DNA of 64,000 nucleotides from Vulcanimicrobium winogradskyi (GTDB lineage: Bacteria > Vulcanimicrobiota > Vulcanimicrobiia > Vulcanimicrobiales > Vulcanimicrobiaceae), in contig PLDA01000002.1 in assembly GCA_003134965.1 (NCBI GenBank), positions 868,001-932,000 on the forward strand, read 5' to 3'. Of the stretch, positions 17,501-25,123 are shown piece after piece. Below the pieces are notes generated by a model that ran no database searches, was not told the DNA's origin, and was given only the letters and a program-made list of their open reading frames with translations. The translations under genes and the position numbers were made by a program. Position 1 is the stretch's first letter. Each line of letters begins with the position of its first letter.

Positions 17501-17903
17501 GACGACGCTCGACATTCACGCGACCGGCGTGAGCGACGTGCAGCCGATCGCGCACGTGCGCTCTTTCCTCGACGCGCAGAACGTCCTCGCCGCGAGCCGT
17601 CTGCCCGCGATGCCGCAGAACCTCGTCTGCAAGATCGGCGGCCTGGTGATCACACGCCAGCGGCCGGGCACCGCGAAGGGGTTCGTCTTCCTCACCATCG
17701 AGGACGAGACGGGTCTGGTAAACGTGATCGTGCGCCCGGACGTCTACGAGCGCTATCGCCGCACGATCCGCGGCTCGCAGTGCCTGATCGTCGAGGGCGT
17801 GCTGCAGAAGGAGCAAGGCTGCATCGACGTGATCATGAAACGCTGCTGGAGCCTCGACGCCCACGGTACGACCGAGAAGGTGCGCGCCCGGAACTTTCAC
17901 TAG
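14520..17903 (+). CDS. dnaE2: Error-prone DNA polymerase DnaE2
   Basis: A 1127-aa C-family polymerase, the catalytic subunit of SOS-induced mutagenic repair, expected to work with ImuB. The N-terminal PHP domain opens with YAELHCWSNFSFLEGSTHPE, typical of DnaE2. The polymerase acidic motif PDIDIDF is at about residue 413. The GSAANSAVCYALGIT motif, the helix-hairpin-helix and the C-terminal OB fold (about residues 1040-1090) follow in normal order. An interspersed repeat is read through in the PHP domain as HPEPVEG (about residues 84-90). The ATG at 14520 was chosen because the alternative GTG lies inside the SOS box. Confidence 0.92.
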   Translation: MPDPEYAELHCWSNFSFLEGSTHPEELVEHGTQLGLRGIALTDRDGLYGAVRFAKHAATAGSFAALCGAELTLESTDAEPIRCHPEPVEGRPARPAKEVPTDTPRLVLIAADKTGFGNLARLISTAQLRGRKRDARLRLDDLEGRTAGLIALSGGRNGVVEKALLRRDTDAAVALGARLRDLFPGRFYLELQHHVRPEDAALIRALVRLAMRLDVPYVATNGVAYATREDARLCDVLTCVKYTTALQNAGTLLRPNHEHHLKTPAQMARLFAEFPLAIANTLAIAEHCTFRLDKLHGEFPLYSIPAGETSAQSYLRTLVYQGTRERYAQPLDPKVERQLEYELGIIARMDLAGYFLVVWDIANAAKRLGVLAQGRGSAANSAVCYALGITAIDPVASGLLFERFLSEERGEVPDIDIDFAHQDREQVIQYVYERYGREHAAMAAEVITYRTRSAIRDVGKALGLTLGQVDAVVREYDARESLAGAVGAVHDTAKPIPHSVAKRRDLDAGSNVFHSRNNDAPAATPGRSLVPGFGDADEYFGRDPDPQIRGPVGGALGTMLLTICRRIDGFPRHMGIHSGGMVITRSPLVEVAPVEWATMRDRTIVQWDKDDLSDLGLIKIDLLGLGMLSLLRDAFALHRRRYPERGPLSLNDIPPDDRPTYEMLQRADSIGVFQVESRAQMSMLPRLKPHCFYDLVMQVAIIRPGPIQGDMIHPFLRRRNGQEPVTYPHPKLKPILERTLGVPLFQEQGMRMAMEAAGFSAGEADRLRRAMGHKRSRERMAELYPPLVEGMVRNGIPREDADKLFHMLEGFADYGFPESHAASFALLAYASAYVKCHEPAIFCAAILNVQPMGFYSTEVLVNDARRHDVVVKPIVVNESEWWSFVDSDGALRLGFHLVRGMGEVQRSRLERTLTHGDREFSDLVDFARRTELERDALENLAAAGAFVRWFPTRREAMWALRGLDEREARGELGRAMEIVDEPEPALPALSAVEQTTLDIHATGVSDVQPIAHVRSFLDAQNVLAASRLPAMPQNLVCKIGGLVITRQRPGTAKGFVFLTIEDETGLVNVIVRPDVYERYRRTIRGSQCLIVEGVLQKEQGCIDVIMKRCWSLDAHGTTEKVRARNFH
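14772..14788 (-). repeat. 17-bp interspersed repeat, copy 6
   Basis: CCTGAGCCTGTCGAAGG on the plus strand, inside dnaE2, read as PEPVEG. Confidence 0.85.
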
Positions 17904-17914
17904 ATGGACGGTCG

Positions 17915-18337
17915 ATGGCTTCGATCGAGTTCCGGTGCGGCAGGTGCAAGCAGCTCAAAGACGTCCGGACGCTGCGCGCCTCGATCTGTCCGGAGTGCCG
18001 CGCCGACGACGAACGTGCCGCGACGGACGCGGTGGACGCTGCTGCGGCGCAGCGACGGATCTATCAGGAGAGGCTCGCGCGCGGGCCGCACTACCACGGA
18101 GCGCTCGAGACGTGGACGCCGGCCGATCCTGCGTTGCTGCCGGACGGCGAGCATTTCGTCTGTCCGAGCTGTCACCGTGCGGCTCACCTCGTGCACGATC
18201 TGCAGCACCGCTGGAGCAAGACGCCGTATCCGATCCCGACCAAGAAGACGGTCTGCGACGCGTGTCACCGCAAGGATGCCGACGACGACCAGTCCGAGCG
18301 CGCGACGTGGCGCAATCGCTTCAATCGCGAGCGCTGA
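17915..18337 (+). CDS. Zinc-ribbon-type hypothetical protein
   Basis: A 140-aa protein with four pairs of metal-ligand candidates: CGRC (about residues 8-11), CPEC (about 26-29), CPSCHRAAH (about 84-92) and CDACH near residue 118. These could form two zinc ribbons. The start ATG at 17915 is 12 bases after dnaE2, so the genes are probably co-transcribed. Proximity suggests a DNA-related job, but the sequence gives no function. Confidence 0.6.
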   Translation: MASIEFRCGRCKQLKDVRTLRASICPECRADDERAATDAVDAAAAQRRIYQERLARGPHYHGALETWTPADPALLPDGEHFVCPSCHRAAHLVHDLQHRWSKTPYPIPTKKTVCDACHRKDADDDQSERATWRNRFNRER

Positions 18338-18341
18338 AACG

Positions 18342-19121
18342 TTACGGCGACGCGGCGGCGCGCTTCCAGAGCTGCCAGGCGCGGTCGATCAGTCCGGTGA
18401 CGGTCTGCGAGGCGTTGCTCGCCTCCTCCGCGTTGAGATAGGTCGGGCGTCCGCCGAGCCGGAGCGCTTCGGACTGCAGCTGGGCGTCTTGTCCCGTGTA
18501 ATAGGCGCGAAAGACCGCTTCGGGGATCGAGGTTCCGACCACGACCATGCCGTGGCCGCGCATCAGCGCGATATTGGCGCTTCCCAGCGTCCGCGCGAGC
18601 GCATCGCCGAGCGGATTCGTCTTCACCAGCAAGTCCGTCGCCGGACCGCCCGCGTCGCGGATCTCGAACACCGGAGCGCCGGCGCCGATGAACGAGGCGA
18701 GGTGGAAGACCGGCTGCAGCTTTACGGTCGAGACCCCGAACGGGATCACCGCGGGGGTGTGCGCGTGCACGACCGCCTTGACATCGGGCCGCGCTTTGTA
18801 GATCGCGCCGTGGATGAAGCGTTCGAGAAAACTCGTGCGGCCGGTGGCGTTGAGCGCGTTGCTGTCGAGGTCGTAGGTCAGGATGTCGGCGGCGGTCACC
18901 AGCGCCGGTGCCATGCTCCGGGAGAGCCAGTACTGGTTCGCGTTCTGCGGATCGCGCGCGCTGACGTGGCCGAAGCCGTCCACCACGTTCTCGTGCGCGA
19001 GGATCCGGTTTGCCGCGACCAGGTCGTCGATCGTCGCGACGGGGGCGTCGGCGGCTCGCGCGGGCGCCGCGGCGGCGAACGACGCGGCGAGGACGCCGAG
19101 AAGAAACAGCGGTCGGTCCAT
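18342..19121 (-). CDS. Exported class II aldolase/adducin-family protein
   Basis: A 259-aa class II aldolase-fold protein with an N-terminal signal peptide (LFLLGVLAASFAAAAPARA). The zinc-ligand motifs are visible: VVHAHTPAV (about residue 119) and LMRGHGMVVVG (about residue 190). The rest of the fold is complete: NVVDGFGHVSARDP, then FLERFIHGAIYKARPDV. Family enzymes such as fuculose-phosphate aldolase are normally cytoplasmic, so export is unusual. The substrate is unknown. Confidence 0.8.
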   Translation of the reverse strand: MDRPLFLLGVLAASFAAAAPARAADAPVATIDDLVAANRILAHENVVDGFGHVSARDPQNANQYWLSRSMAPALVTAADILTYDLDSNALNATGRTSFLERFIHGAIYKARPDVKAVVHAHTPAVIPFGVSTVKLQPVFHLASFIGAGAPVFEIRDAGGPATDLLVKTNPLGDALARTLGSANIALMRGHGMVVVGTSIPEAVFRAYYTGQDAQLQSEALRLGGRPTYLNAEEASNASQTVTGLIDRAWQLWKRAAASP

Positions 19122-19213
19122 GGACGCGCCTTCCGCGGTGAAGGCCCCACTCCTCGCCCAGGCCGAAGCATCCGACCTCCCGTCCGCGGACGGCCCTAGC
19201 TCGAGGAGGCTTC

Positions 19214-19630
19214 ATGAAGCGATTCGTTGCCGCGCTCGCCGCGGCGCTGCTCACCACCGCCGCGGCGTCCGCGCAGACCCCCGGCGATCCGGGGGCCGGC
19301 ACACAGCGCGGCATCGAGGAGGTCAACAACTCGGGTCAGGTCGGGACGGTGACCCTGTTCAACGGCGGTGCCAACACCCGCGTCCTCGTCGAGCTCCACG
19401 GAACGATCCCGGGCCGCGGGCAGTCGGTGCGCTTCTATCGCGGTCCCTCGTGCGACGATATCGGCTCCAGCGGGCCGGCGTACTATCTAACCGACATGAA
19501 GGACGGCGCCTCGCGCTCCGTCGTCAAAGCGCCCGAGGACAAGCTGCTCTCGGGCAATTACAACGTCGTCGTCTTCTCCACGAACGCGGCCGGTTCGCGC
19601 GCCACCGCCTGCGGCCACCTCTACCAGTGA
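19214..19630 (+). CDS. Small secreted protein, SOD/CHRD-like beta fold (tentative)
   Basis: A 138-aa protein with a signal peptide (FVAALAAALLTTAAASAQ). The mature part reads GTVTLFN, LVELHGTIPGRGQSVRFY, then SCDDIGSSGPAYYL. This resembles the strand order of Cu/Zn-superoxide-dismutase or CHRD domains, but most metal-ligand His residues are absent. Two Cys residues (about 83 and 132) could form a disulfide. It is therefore probably a structural or binding protein rather than an enzyme. It has an AGGAGG-like Shine-Dalgarno upstream of the ATG at 19214. Confidence 0.55.
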   Translation: MKRFVAALAAALLTTAAASAQTPGDPGAGTQRGIEEVNNSGQVGTVTLFNGGANTRVLVELHGTIPGRGQSVRFYRGPSCDDIGSSGPAYYLTDMKDGASRSVVKAPEDKLLSGNYNVVVFSTNAAGSRATACGHLYQ

Positions 19631-19669
19631 CGCGCACGCCTGCGTGGTTCCATCAGTATCTCACCTGAC

Positions 19670-20380
19670 CTGAGCCGGGTCGAGGCGCTGGTCTTCGACG
19701 TCTTCGGGACGCTCGTCGACTGGCGGACCAGCTTGATCGAAGACCTGACCGCGTTCGGTTCCGAGCGCGGTCTCATCGTCGATTGGCCTGCGCTGGTGGA
19801 CCGTTGGCGCGGGATGTACATGCCCTCGATGGACCGCGTTCGCCGCGGCGAGCGGCCGTGGACCTCGCTCGACGTGCTGCACCGGGAGTCGTTCGACGCG
19901 CTCGCCGACCAGTTCAACATCGCCGCCGCGCTCGACGGGGACGCGCGCCGCTGGTGCGTCGACCGCTGGCACCGGCTGCGGCCGTGGCCGGACGCCGTCG
20001 CCGGGCTCACGCGGCTGCGCACGCGCTACATCCTGGGCACGCTTTCGAACGGCAACGTGCGGCTGCTCGCGGATCTCGCGAAGAGCGCACCGCTGCCGAT
20101 GGACGTGATCTTTTCGGCGGAGCTGTTCCGTCACTACAAGCCCGATCCCGAAGCCTACCGCGGCGCAGTCGAACTGCTCGCAACGACACCGGACCGCGTG
20201 ATGCTGGCCGCCGCGCACAACGGCGACCTGAAAGCGGCCGCGTCGACGGGGATGCGCACGGCGTTCGTCGCGCGCCCGACGGAATACGGTCCCGAACAGA
20301 CGCACGATTCGGTCGCTGCGCCGGAGATCGATCTCGCCGTGCGCGACCTCGGCGAGCTGGCGGACCGCCTCGGTGCGTGA
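19670..20380 (+). CDS. Haloacid dehalogenase, type II (HAD superfamily)
   Basis: About 236 aa, resembling L-2-haloacid dehalogenases. The nucleophile motif is ALVFDVFGTLVDW, motif II is GTLSNGN, and the C-terminal part has MLAAAHNGDLKAAASTGM. The first canonical start codon in frame (TTG at 19733) falls after the nucleophile Asp, so translation must begin upstream. No ATG, GTG or TTG exists between the preceding in-frame stop (19628-19630) and the motif. CTG at 19670, used here, would give (M)SRVEALVFDVFG, the expected length. ATC at 19652 or 19658 is an alternative. The start is uncertain; the function is clear. Confidence 0.8.
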   Translation: MSRVEALVFDVFGTLVDWRTSLIEDLTAFGSERGLIVDWPALVDRWRGMYMPSMDRVRRGERPWTSLDVLHRESFDALADQFNIAAALDGDARRWCVDRWHRLRPWPDAVAGLTRLRTRYILGTLSNGNVRLLADLAKSAPLPMDVIFSAELFRHYKPDPEAYRGAVELLATTPDRVMLAAAHNGDLKAAASTGMRTAFVARPTEYGPEQTHDSVAAPEIDLAVRDLGELADRLGA

Positions 20381-20395
20381 GCGAAGGGGCGCGGG

Positions 20396-21898
20396 ATGAC
20401 GCGCTCGGTCCTCGACGCCCTCGACGCGCACGCCGCCGCACGGCCCGATGCGCTCGCGCTCGACGGCGTCTCGTACGCGCAGCTGCGCGACGCCTCGCTG
20501 CGCGTCGCGGCGCGCCTGCGCGACGCCGGGCTGCGTCCCGGCGACCGGCTCGCCGTCTATGCCGAGAACCGGCCCGGGTTCGTGTACGCGTACCTCGGCG
20601 GCTTGCGCGCCGGCGCGGTCGTCGTCACGGTGAACGTGCTGTACCGGAGTTCGGACCTGCAGCACATCCTGACCGACGCGACGCCGACCGTCGTCGCCGT
20701 CTCCGAGGCGAGCGCGCAGTTCGTCTCCGCGCAGGACGGTCGCGCGATCGTGCAGCTAGCGGACGTCGAGCGCTGGGCGCACGACGACGCGATCGCACCG
20801 CTCGCCGGCGCGCCCGCGCCGCAGCCGGACGACGGAGCGATCCTGATCTACACCAGCGGCACCACCGGCCGTTCGAAGGGCGCGCTGCTGACCCACGGCA
20901 ACCTCGGCGCGATCGCCGACGCGCTGGTCGAGGCGTGGCGCTGGACGGCGTCCGATACGCTGCTGCTGTCCCTGCCGCTGTTCCACGTCCACGGTCTCGG
21001 TGCGGGGCTGAACGGAACGCTGGTCGCCGGCGCGCGCGTGCTGCTACGCGAGCGCTTCGAGGCGCAGCCGGTCGTCGCGTCGCTCGCCGCCGGCGAGGCG
21101 ACGATGTTCTTCGGCGTCCCGACCATGTACGTGCGCATCCTCGAACAGGCGGCGCCGGGGGTGCGGTTCGACCGCGTGCGGCTGTTCGTCTCGGGCTCGG
21201 CGGCGCTGCCGGCGAGCGTGCACGAAGAGTTTGCCCGGCGCTTCGGCGTCTCGATCCTCGAACGCTACGGCTCGACCGAGTTCGGGTTCGCCCTCAGCAA
21301 CCGCTACGAGGGACCGCGCCACGCCGGTACGGTCGGTTTCCCGCTGCCGAAGGTCGAGGTGCGGCTCGGCGATCCCGCGACCGCCGCCGACGTCGCGCCC
21401 GGCGAGGCGGGCGAGATCCTGGTCCATGGGCCGAACGTGTTCAAGGCGTACTGGCGCAACGACGCAGCGACGGGCGCGGCGTTCGCGCACGACGCGCAGG
21501 GCCGCCGCTGGTACAAGAGCGGCGACCTGGCGACCTTCGACCCGGAGCGCGGCTACACGATCAACGGCCGCTTGAAAGAGCTGGTGATCAGCGGCGGCTT
21601 CAACGTCTACCCGATCGAGGTCGAGGACGAGCTGCTGCGCATCCCCGGGATCCGCGCCGCGGCCGTCATCGGGCAGCCCGACCCTGCGCGCGGCGAGATC
21701 CCGGTCGCGTTCGTCGAGACCGGTGAGGGCTTCGACGCGGAGCGCGCGCTGGCGACGTTGCGCGAGCGGCTCGCGAGCTTCAAGGTACCCAAGCACCTGT
21801 ATCTTATCGACGCGCTGCCGCGCAACGCGATGGGCAAAGTCGAGAAGCCGCGCCTGCGCGAGCTGCTCACGGCTAGAGTCCCAGGTAGGCTTTCTTGA
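20396..21898 (+). CDS. Acyl-CoA synthetase, MatB (malonyl-CoA synthetase)-like
   Basis: A 500-aa AMP-forming ligase. In order: the P-loop IYTSGTTGRSKGALLTHGN (about residue 152), the A5 motif ERYGSTEFGF, the hinge region YKSGDLATFD, GRLKELVISGGFNVYP, and the C-terminal catalytic Lys in NAMGKVEKPRLR. The stretch SNRYEGPRHAGTVGFPLP closely follows malonyl-CoA synthetase MatB, so a dicarboxylic acid substrate is plausible. The start ATG has GAAGGGG upstream. The 3' end overlaps convergent livF by 26 bases. Confidence 0.85.
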   Translation: MTRSVLDALDAHAAARPDALALDGVSYAQLRDASLRVAARLRDAGLRPGDRLAVYAENRPGFVYAYLGGLRAGAVVVTVNVLYRSSDLQHILTDATPTVVAVSEASAQFVSAQDGRAIVQLADVERWAHDDAIAPLAGAPAPQPDDGAILIYTSGTTGRSKGALLTHGNLGAIADALVEAWRWTASDTLLLSLPLFHVHGLGAGLNGTLVAGARVLLRERFEAQPVVASLAAGEATMFFGVPTMYVRILEQAAPGVRFDRVRLFVSGSAALPASVHEEFARRFGVSILERYGSTEFGFALSNRYEGPRHAGTVGFPLPKVEVRLGDPATAADVAPGEAGEILVHGPNVFKAYWRNDAATGAAFAHDAQGRRWYKSGDLATFDPERGYTINGRLKELVISGGFNVYPIEVEDELLRIPGIRAAAVIGQPDPARGEIPVAFVETGEGFDAERALATLRERLASFKVPKHLYLIDALPRNAMGKVEKPRLRELLTARVPGRLS

Positions 21899-22577
21899 TC
21901 TCGTCGCTCGCGAGCAGCTCGGCACGGGTTCCGCTGCTGACGACGCGTCCGGTCTCGACGACGTAACCGCGGGTCGCGATCTCCAGCGCCTGGAGCACGT
22001 TCTGCTCGACGAGCAGTACGGTCGTCCCCGCCGCGTTGATGCGCCGGATCGTCTCGAACAGCTCGGTGACGATGATCGGCGCGAGCCCGAGCGACGGCTC
22101 GTCGAGCATGAGCAGGGACGGTTTGCTCATCAGGCCGCGCGCGATCGCGACCATCTGCTGCTCGCCGCCGGAGAGCGTCCCCGCGATCTGAGCGCGGCGT
22201 TCGGCGACGCGCGGAAAGAGCCCGAAGACATACTCGAGCGAGCCGCGCACGTCGGCCCGCGCGCGGCGCGGGTACGAGCCGAGCAGCAAGTTGTCCTCGA
22301 CGCTCATGTCGGGCCACAGCCGGCGGCCTTCGGGGACGTGCGCGATTCCGAGCTCGACGACGCGCGCCGAGGGCGCCCGGTCGATGCGCTCTCCACTCAG
22401 CACGATCGTTCCCCCGCGCACGGGAACGGTGCGCGAGATCGCGCACAGCAGCGTCGTCTTGCCGGCTCCGTTCGCGCCGAGCAGCGTGACGATCTCGCCC
22501 TGCTCGACGCGCAGCGAAACGTCCCACAGCACCTGCACGTCGCCGTAAGCGACGGCGAGTGCGTTCACCTCAAGCAT
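21873..22577 (-). CDS. livF: Branched-chain amino-acid ABC transporter ATPase LivF
   Basis: A 234-aa ABC ATPase: Walker A GANGAGKTT (about residue 36), signature LSGGEQQ, Walker B LLMLDEPSLGLAP, and the LivF-typical EGRRLWPDMSVEDNLLLG and LLVEQNVLQAL. The start is the ATG at 22577 (MLEVNALAVAYG); the longer frame to 22610 lies inside livG. It is the last gene of the liv operon and overlaps livG by eight bases. Confidence 0.92.
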   Translation of the reverse strand: MLEVNALAVAYGDVQVLWDVSLRVEQGEIVTLLGANGAGKTTLLCAISRTVPVRGGTIVLSGERIDRAPSARVVELGIAHVPEGRRLWPDMSVEDNLLLGSYPRRARADVRGSLEYVFGLFPRVAERRAQIAGTLSGGEQQMVAIARGLMSKPSLLMLDEPSLGLAPIIVTELFETIRRINAAGTTVLLVEQNVLQALEIATRGYVVETGRVVSSGTRAELLASDEIKKAYLGL

Positions 22578-23310
22578 GCGCCGCCGTTCCGAGATACGCG
22601 CTGACGACACGCTCGTCGGTCAGCACGGCGTCGGGATCGCCCTCGACGATCTTGCGTCCCTCGACCAGCACGACGATACGCGAGCACACACCGCGCACCG
22701 CGCGCAGGTTGTGCTCGACCATCACGATCGTCGTCCCGCGTTCGCGTACCGTTCGCACGAGATCGAGGGTGCGATCCGTCTCGGTCGGGTTCAGACCGGC
22801 GAGCACCTCGTCGAGCAGCAGCACCTTGGGGCGCGTTGCGAGCGCACGCGCGATCTCGAGCCGTTTGTGTCCGCCCAGCGTGAGCGATCGCGCCGGCGAC
22901 TCGGCCCGATCGGCGAGGCCGCACACCTCGAGCTCTTCCATCGCGGCGGCGCGTGCGCCGCCGCGGCCGCGCGGGCGTGGTCGGTGTCCGAAGAACGCGC
23001 CGACCATCACGTTTTCAACCACGCTCATGTCGCGGAACGGCCGCACGATCTGGTGCGTGACGGCGACGCCGGCGACGCAGATGTCGTGCGCCGAGCGGCC
23101 GGTGATCGGACGGCCGTTGAACGTGACGGTGCCCGCCGTCGGTCGCATGACGCCGGAGATGAGCCGAAACAACGTCGACTTTCCCGCGCCGTTCGGCCCA
23201 ATCAAGCCGCAGATCTCGCCGCGCTCGATCGCGATGTCGACGCCGTCGACGGCGATCAAACCCCCGAACCGTTTGGTCAGGCCGCGGCCTTCGAGGATCG
23301 GGTCAGCCAT
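22570..23310 (-). CDS. livG: Branched-chain amino-acid ABC transporter ATPase LivG
   Basis: A 246-aa ABC ATPase: Walker A GPNGAGKST, the LivG-typical VAVTHQIVRPFRDMSVVENVMVG, Walker B VLLLDEVLAGLNP and a terminal VSAYLGT. The signature reads LTLGGHKRLEIAR, where the usual Ser is Thr. It overlaps livM by eight bases and livF by eight, so translation is likely coupled. Confidence 0.92.
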   Translation of the reverse strand: MADPILEGRGLTKRFGGLIAVDGVDIAIERGEICGLIGPNGAGKSTLFRLISGVMRPTAGTVTFNGRPITGRSAHDICVAGVAVTHQIVRPFRDMSVVENVMVGAFFGHRPRPRGRGGARAAAMEELEVCGLADRAESPARSLTLGGHKRLEIARALATRPKVLLLDEVLAGLNPTETDRTLDLVRTVRERGTTIVMVEHNLRAVRGVCSRIVVLVEGRKIVEGDPDAVLTDERVVSAYLGTAAHA

Positions 23311-24244
23311 CGGGCACCGTCACGGCCGGCGGCTTGCGCATCCTGCGGATCCGGTCGGCGATCCCGAGGATGCCGCGCGGCTCGAAGACGACGATCGCGA
23401 TCAGCAGCACCCCGAACGCGAGCAGGTCGACGTTGGCGAGCGTCGCCGCCAGCTGTTCGCGGATGAACGTGTAGATGACGGCACCGATCAGCGGGCCGGT
23501 CACCGTGCCGAGCCCGCCGATGATCGGCATGATCACCAGCGCGATCGAGGTCGAGAAGCCGAACACGGAATCCGGGCTGACGAACAGGTAATGCAGCGCG
23601 TAGACGCTCCCCGCGACGCCGAGGATGCACGCCGAGAGGAAGAGTGCCTGGGTCTTCGCGACGGTCGTCGCCACGCCGAGCGTCTCGGCGGCGTCCGTGT
23701 CCTGGCGCACCGCGGCCAGGGCGTAGCCGAACCGCGAGGCGCGGATCCATGCCGCGAGGCCGACGGCGGCGACCAGCAGCGCGAGCGCCGCGAAGTACTG
23801 CAGCAGCAGCGGCGGCGCGCTCGACAGCGTCAGCCCCGAAACCCCGCCGGTCAGCGAGGACCAGTTGCGCGCGATCAGACGCGTCGCCTCGCCGATTCCG
23901 ATCGTCGCGATCGAGAAGTACGGGCCGCGCAACCGGAACGCGGGGATCCCGATCACCAGCGAGTACGCGCCGGCGAGCAGCGCCGAGACCGGAACCGATA
24001 TCCAGAGCGAGATGCCGTTCTGCGTCATGATCGCCGTCGCGTACGCGCCGATCCCCAAGAACGCCGCGTGCCCGAACGAAACCTGGCCCGCGAAGCCCCC
24101 GACCAGATTCCACGCCGTCGCCATCGCGCCGTACAGGAAGATCAGGAACAGCACGTCGAGCGCGTACTCGGCGTGCGGCGCGACGAACGGGACCGCGATC
24201 AATGCCGCGATCGCGATCGCGGCAAACGCCGCGTTCCTAGCCAC
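23303..24244 (-). CDS. livM: Branched-chain amino-acid ABC transporter permease LivM
   Basis: A 313-aa permease with about eight to ten hydrophobic segments. The family signatures AWNLVGGFAGQVSFGHAAFLGIGAY (read in parts) and RDTDAAETLGVATTVAK, the latter being the ATPase-contact EAA-like loop, are present. It pairs with LivH in the inner membrane. It overlaps livH by eight bases. Confidence 0.92.
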   Translation of the reverse strand: MARNAAFAAIAIAALIAVPFVAPHAEYALDVLFLIFLYGAMATAWNLVGGFAGQVSFGHAAFLGIGAYATAIMTQNGISLWISVPVSALLAGAYSLVIGIPAFRLRGPYFSIATIGIGEATRLIARNWSSLTGGVSGLTLSSAPPLLLQYFAALALLVAAVGLAAWIRASRFGYALAAVRQDTDAAETLGVATTVAKTQALFLSACILGVAGSVYALHYLFVSPDSVFGFSTSIALVIMPIIGGLGTVTGPLIGAVIYTFIREQLAATLANVDLLAFGVLLIAIVVFEPRGILGIADRIRRMRKPPAVTVPDG

Positions 24245-25112
24245 GGCGCAGCGACCGCAGCGTTCCGACGATCCCCTTCGGAAGCGCGACCAGGACGACG
24301 ACCAGCACGACGAACGAGATCAGATCCTGCATCGACGCGGGCATGTACCGCACGCCGAACGCCTCGGCGATCGCCAGCGCGACCGAACCGAACGCGACGC
24401 CGACGATCGAATCGAGTCCGCCCAGCACGACGATGCAGAACGACTTGAGCGAGAGCACGCGCCCGAAATCAGGCGTGAACGAGAACAGCAGCGAGAGCAG
24501 CGAGCCGCCGAAGCCTGCCAGCGCGATCCCGATCCCGAACGCGATCCCCATCACGCGATCGACGTCGACGCCGACCAGCCGCGCCGCGTCGCGGTCCTGC
24601 GCGGTCGCGCGGATCGCCCGGCCGAGGTACGTGCGGGTGAGAAACAGCTGCAGCGCGATCAGGCTGAGGACGCCCATCGCGAACACGTACAGCCGCGGGA
24701 TCGAGAGCTGCAGCCCGCCGAGCTTGACGGTCGACTCGATGAACGAGTTCTCGATCGAGCGCGTGTCGCCGGTCCAGATGACGTAGGCCAGGTTCTGCAG
24801 CACGAGCCAGACGCCGAACAGTAGCAGCAGCGAGATGATCGGCTCGGAGCCGAGAACGCGCCGCACGAGCGTGCGCTCCAGCCCGACCCCGATCAGGAAA
24901 AAGACGGGGATGATCACCAGCGGCGCGAGCAGCGGGTCGACGTGGTAGGCGGTAAAGAGCCACCACGTCACGTACGCGCCCAGCATCAGGAACCCGGCGT
25001 TGGCGAGGTTGATGATCTTCAGCACGCCGTAGATGAGCGCGAGACCGTACGACATAGCGGCATACAGCCCCGCGACCAGCAGCGCGGAGATCAGGGTCGA
25101 GAGGGTGTCCAG
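24237..25112 (-). CDS. livH: Branched-chain amino-acid ABC transporter permease LivH
   Basis: A 291-aa permease. The N-terminal segment ISALLVAGLYAAMSYGLAL, followed by IYGVLKIINLANAGFLMLGAY, is the LivH hallmark. The cytoplasmic coupling loop is IRATAQDRDAARLVGVDVD. No ATG, GTG or TTG precedes the first membrane segment in frame. The CTG used here (25112, LLDTLSTL) has an AGGCGG element about seven bases upstream; ATC at 25130 is another option. It is separated from livK by 11 bases. Confidence 0.9.
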   Translation of the reverse strand: MDTLSTLISALLVAGLYAAMSYGLALIYGVLKIINLANAGFLMLGAYVTWWLFTAYHVDPLLAPLVIIPVFFLIGVGLERTLVRRVLGSEPIISLLLLFGVWLVLQNLAYVIWTGDTRSIENSFIESTVKLGGLQLSIPRLYVFAMGVLSLIALQLFLTRTYLGRAIRATAQDRDAARLVGVDVDRVMGIAFGIGIALAGFGGSLLSLLFSFTPDFGRVLSLKSFCIVVLGGLDSIVGVAFGSVALAIAEAFGVRYMPASMQDLISFVVLVVVLVALPKGIVGTLRSLRRG

Positions 25113-25123
25113 GAGTGCGCCGC

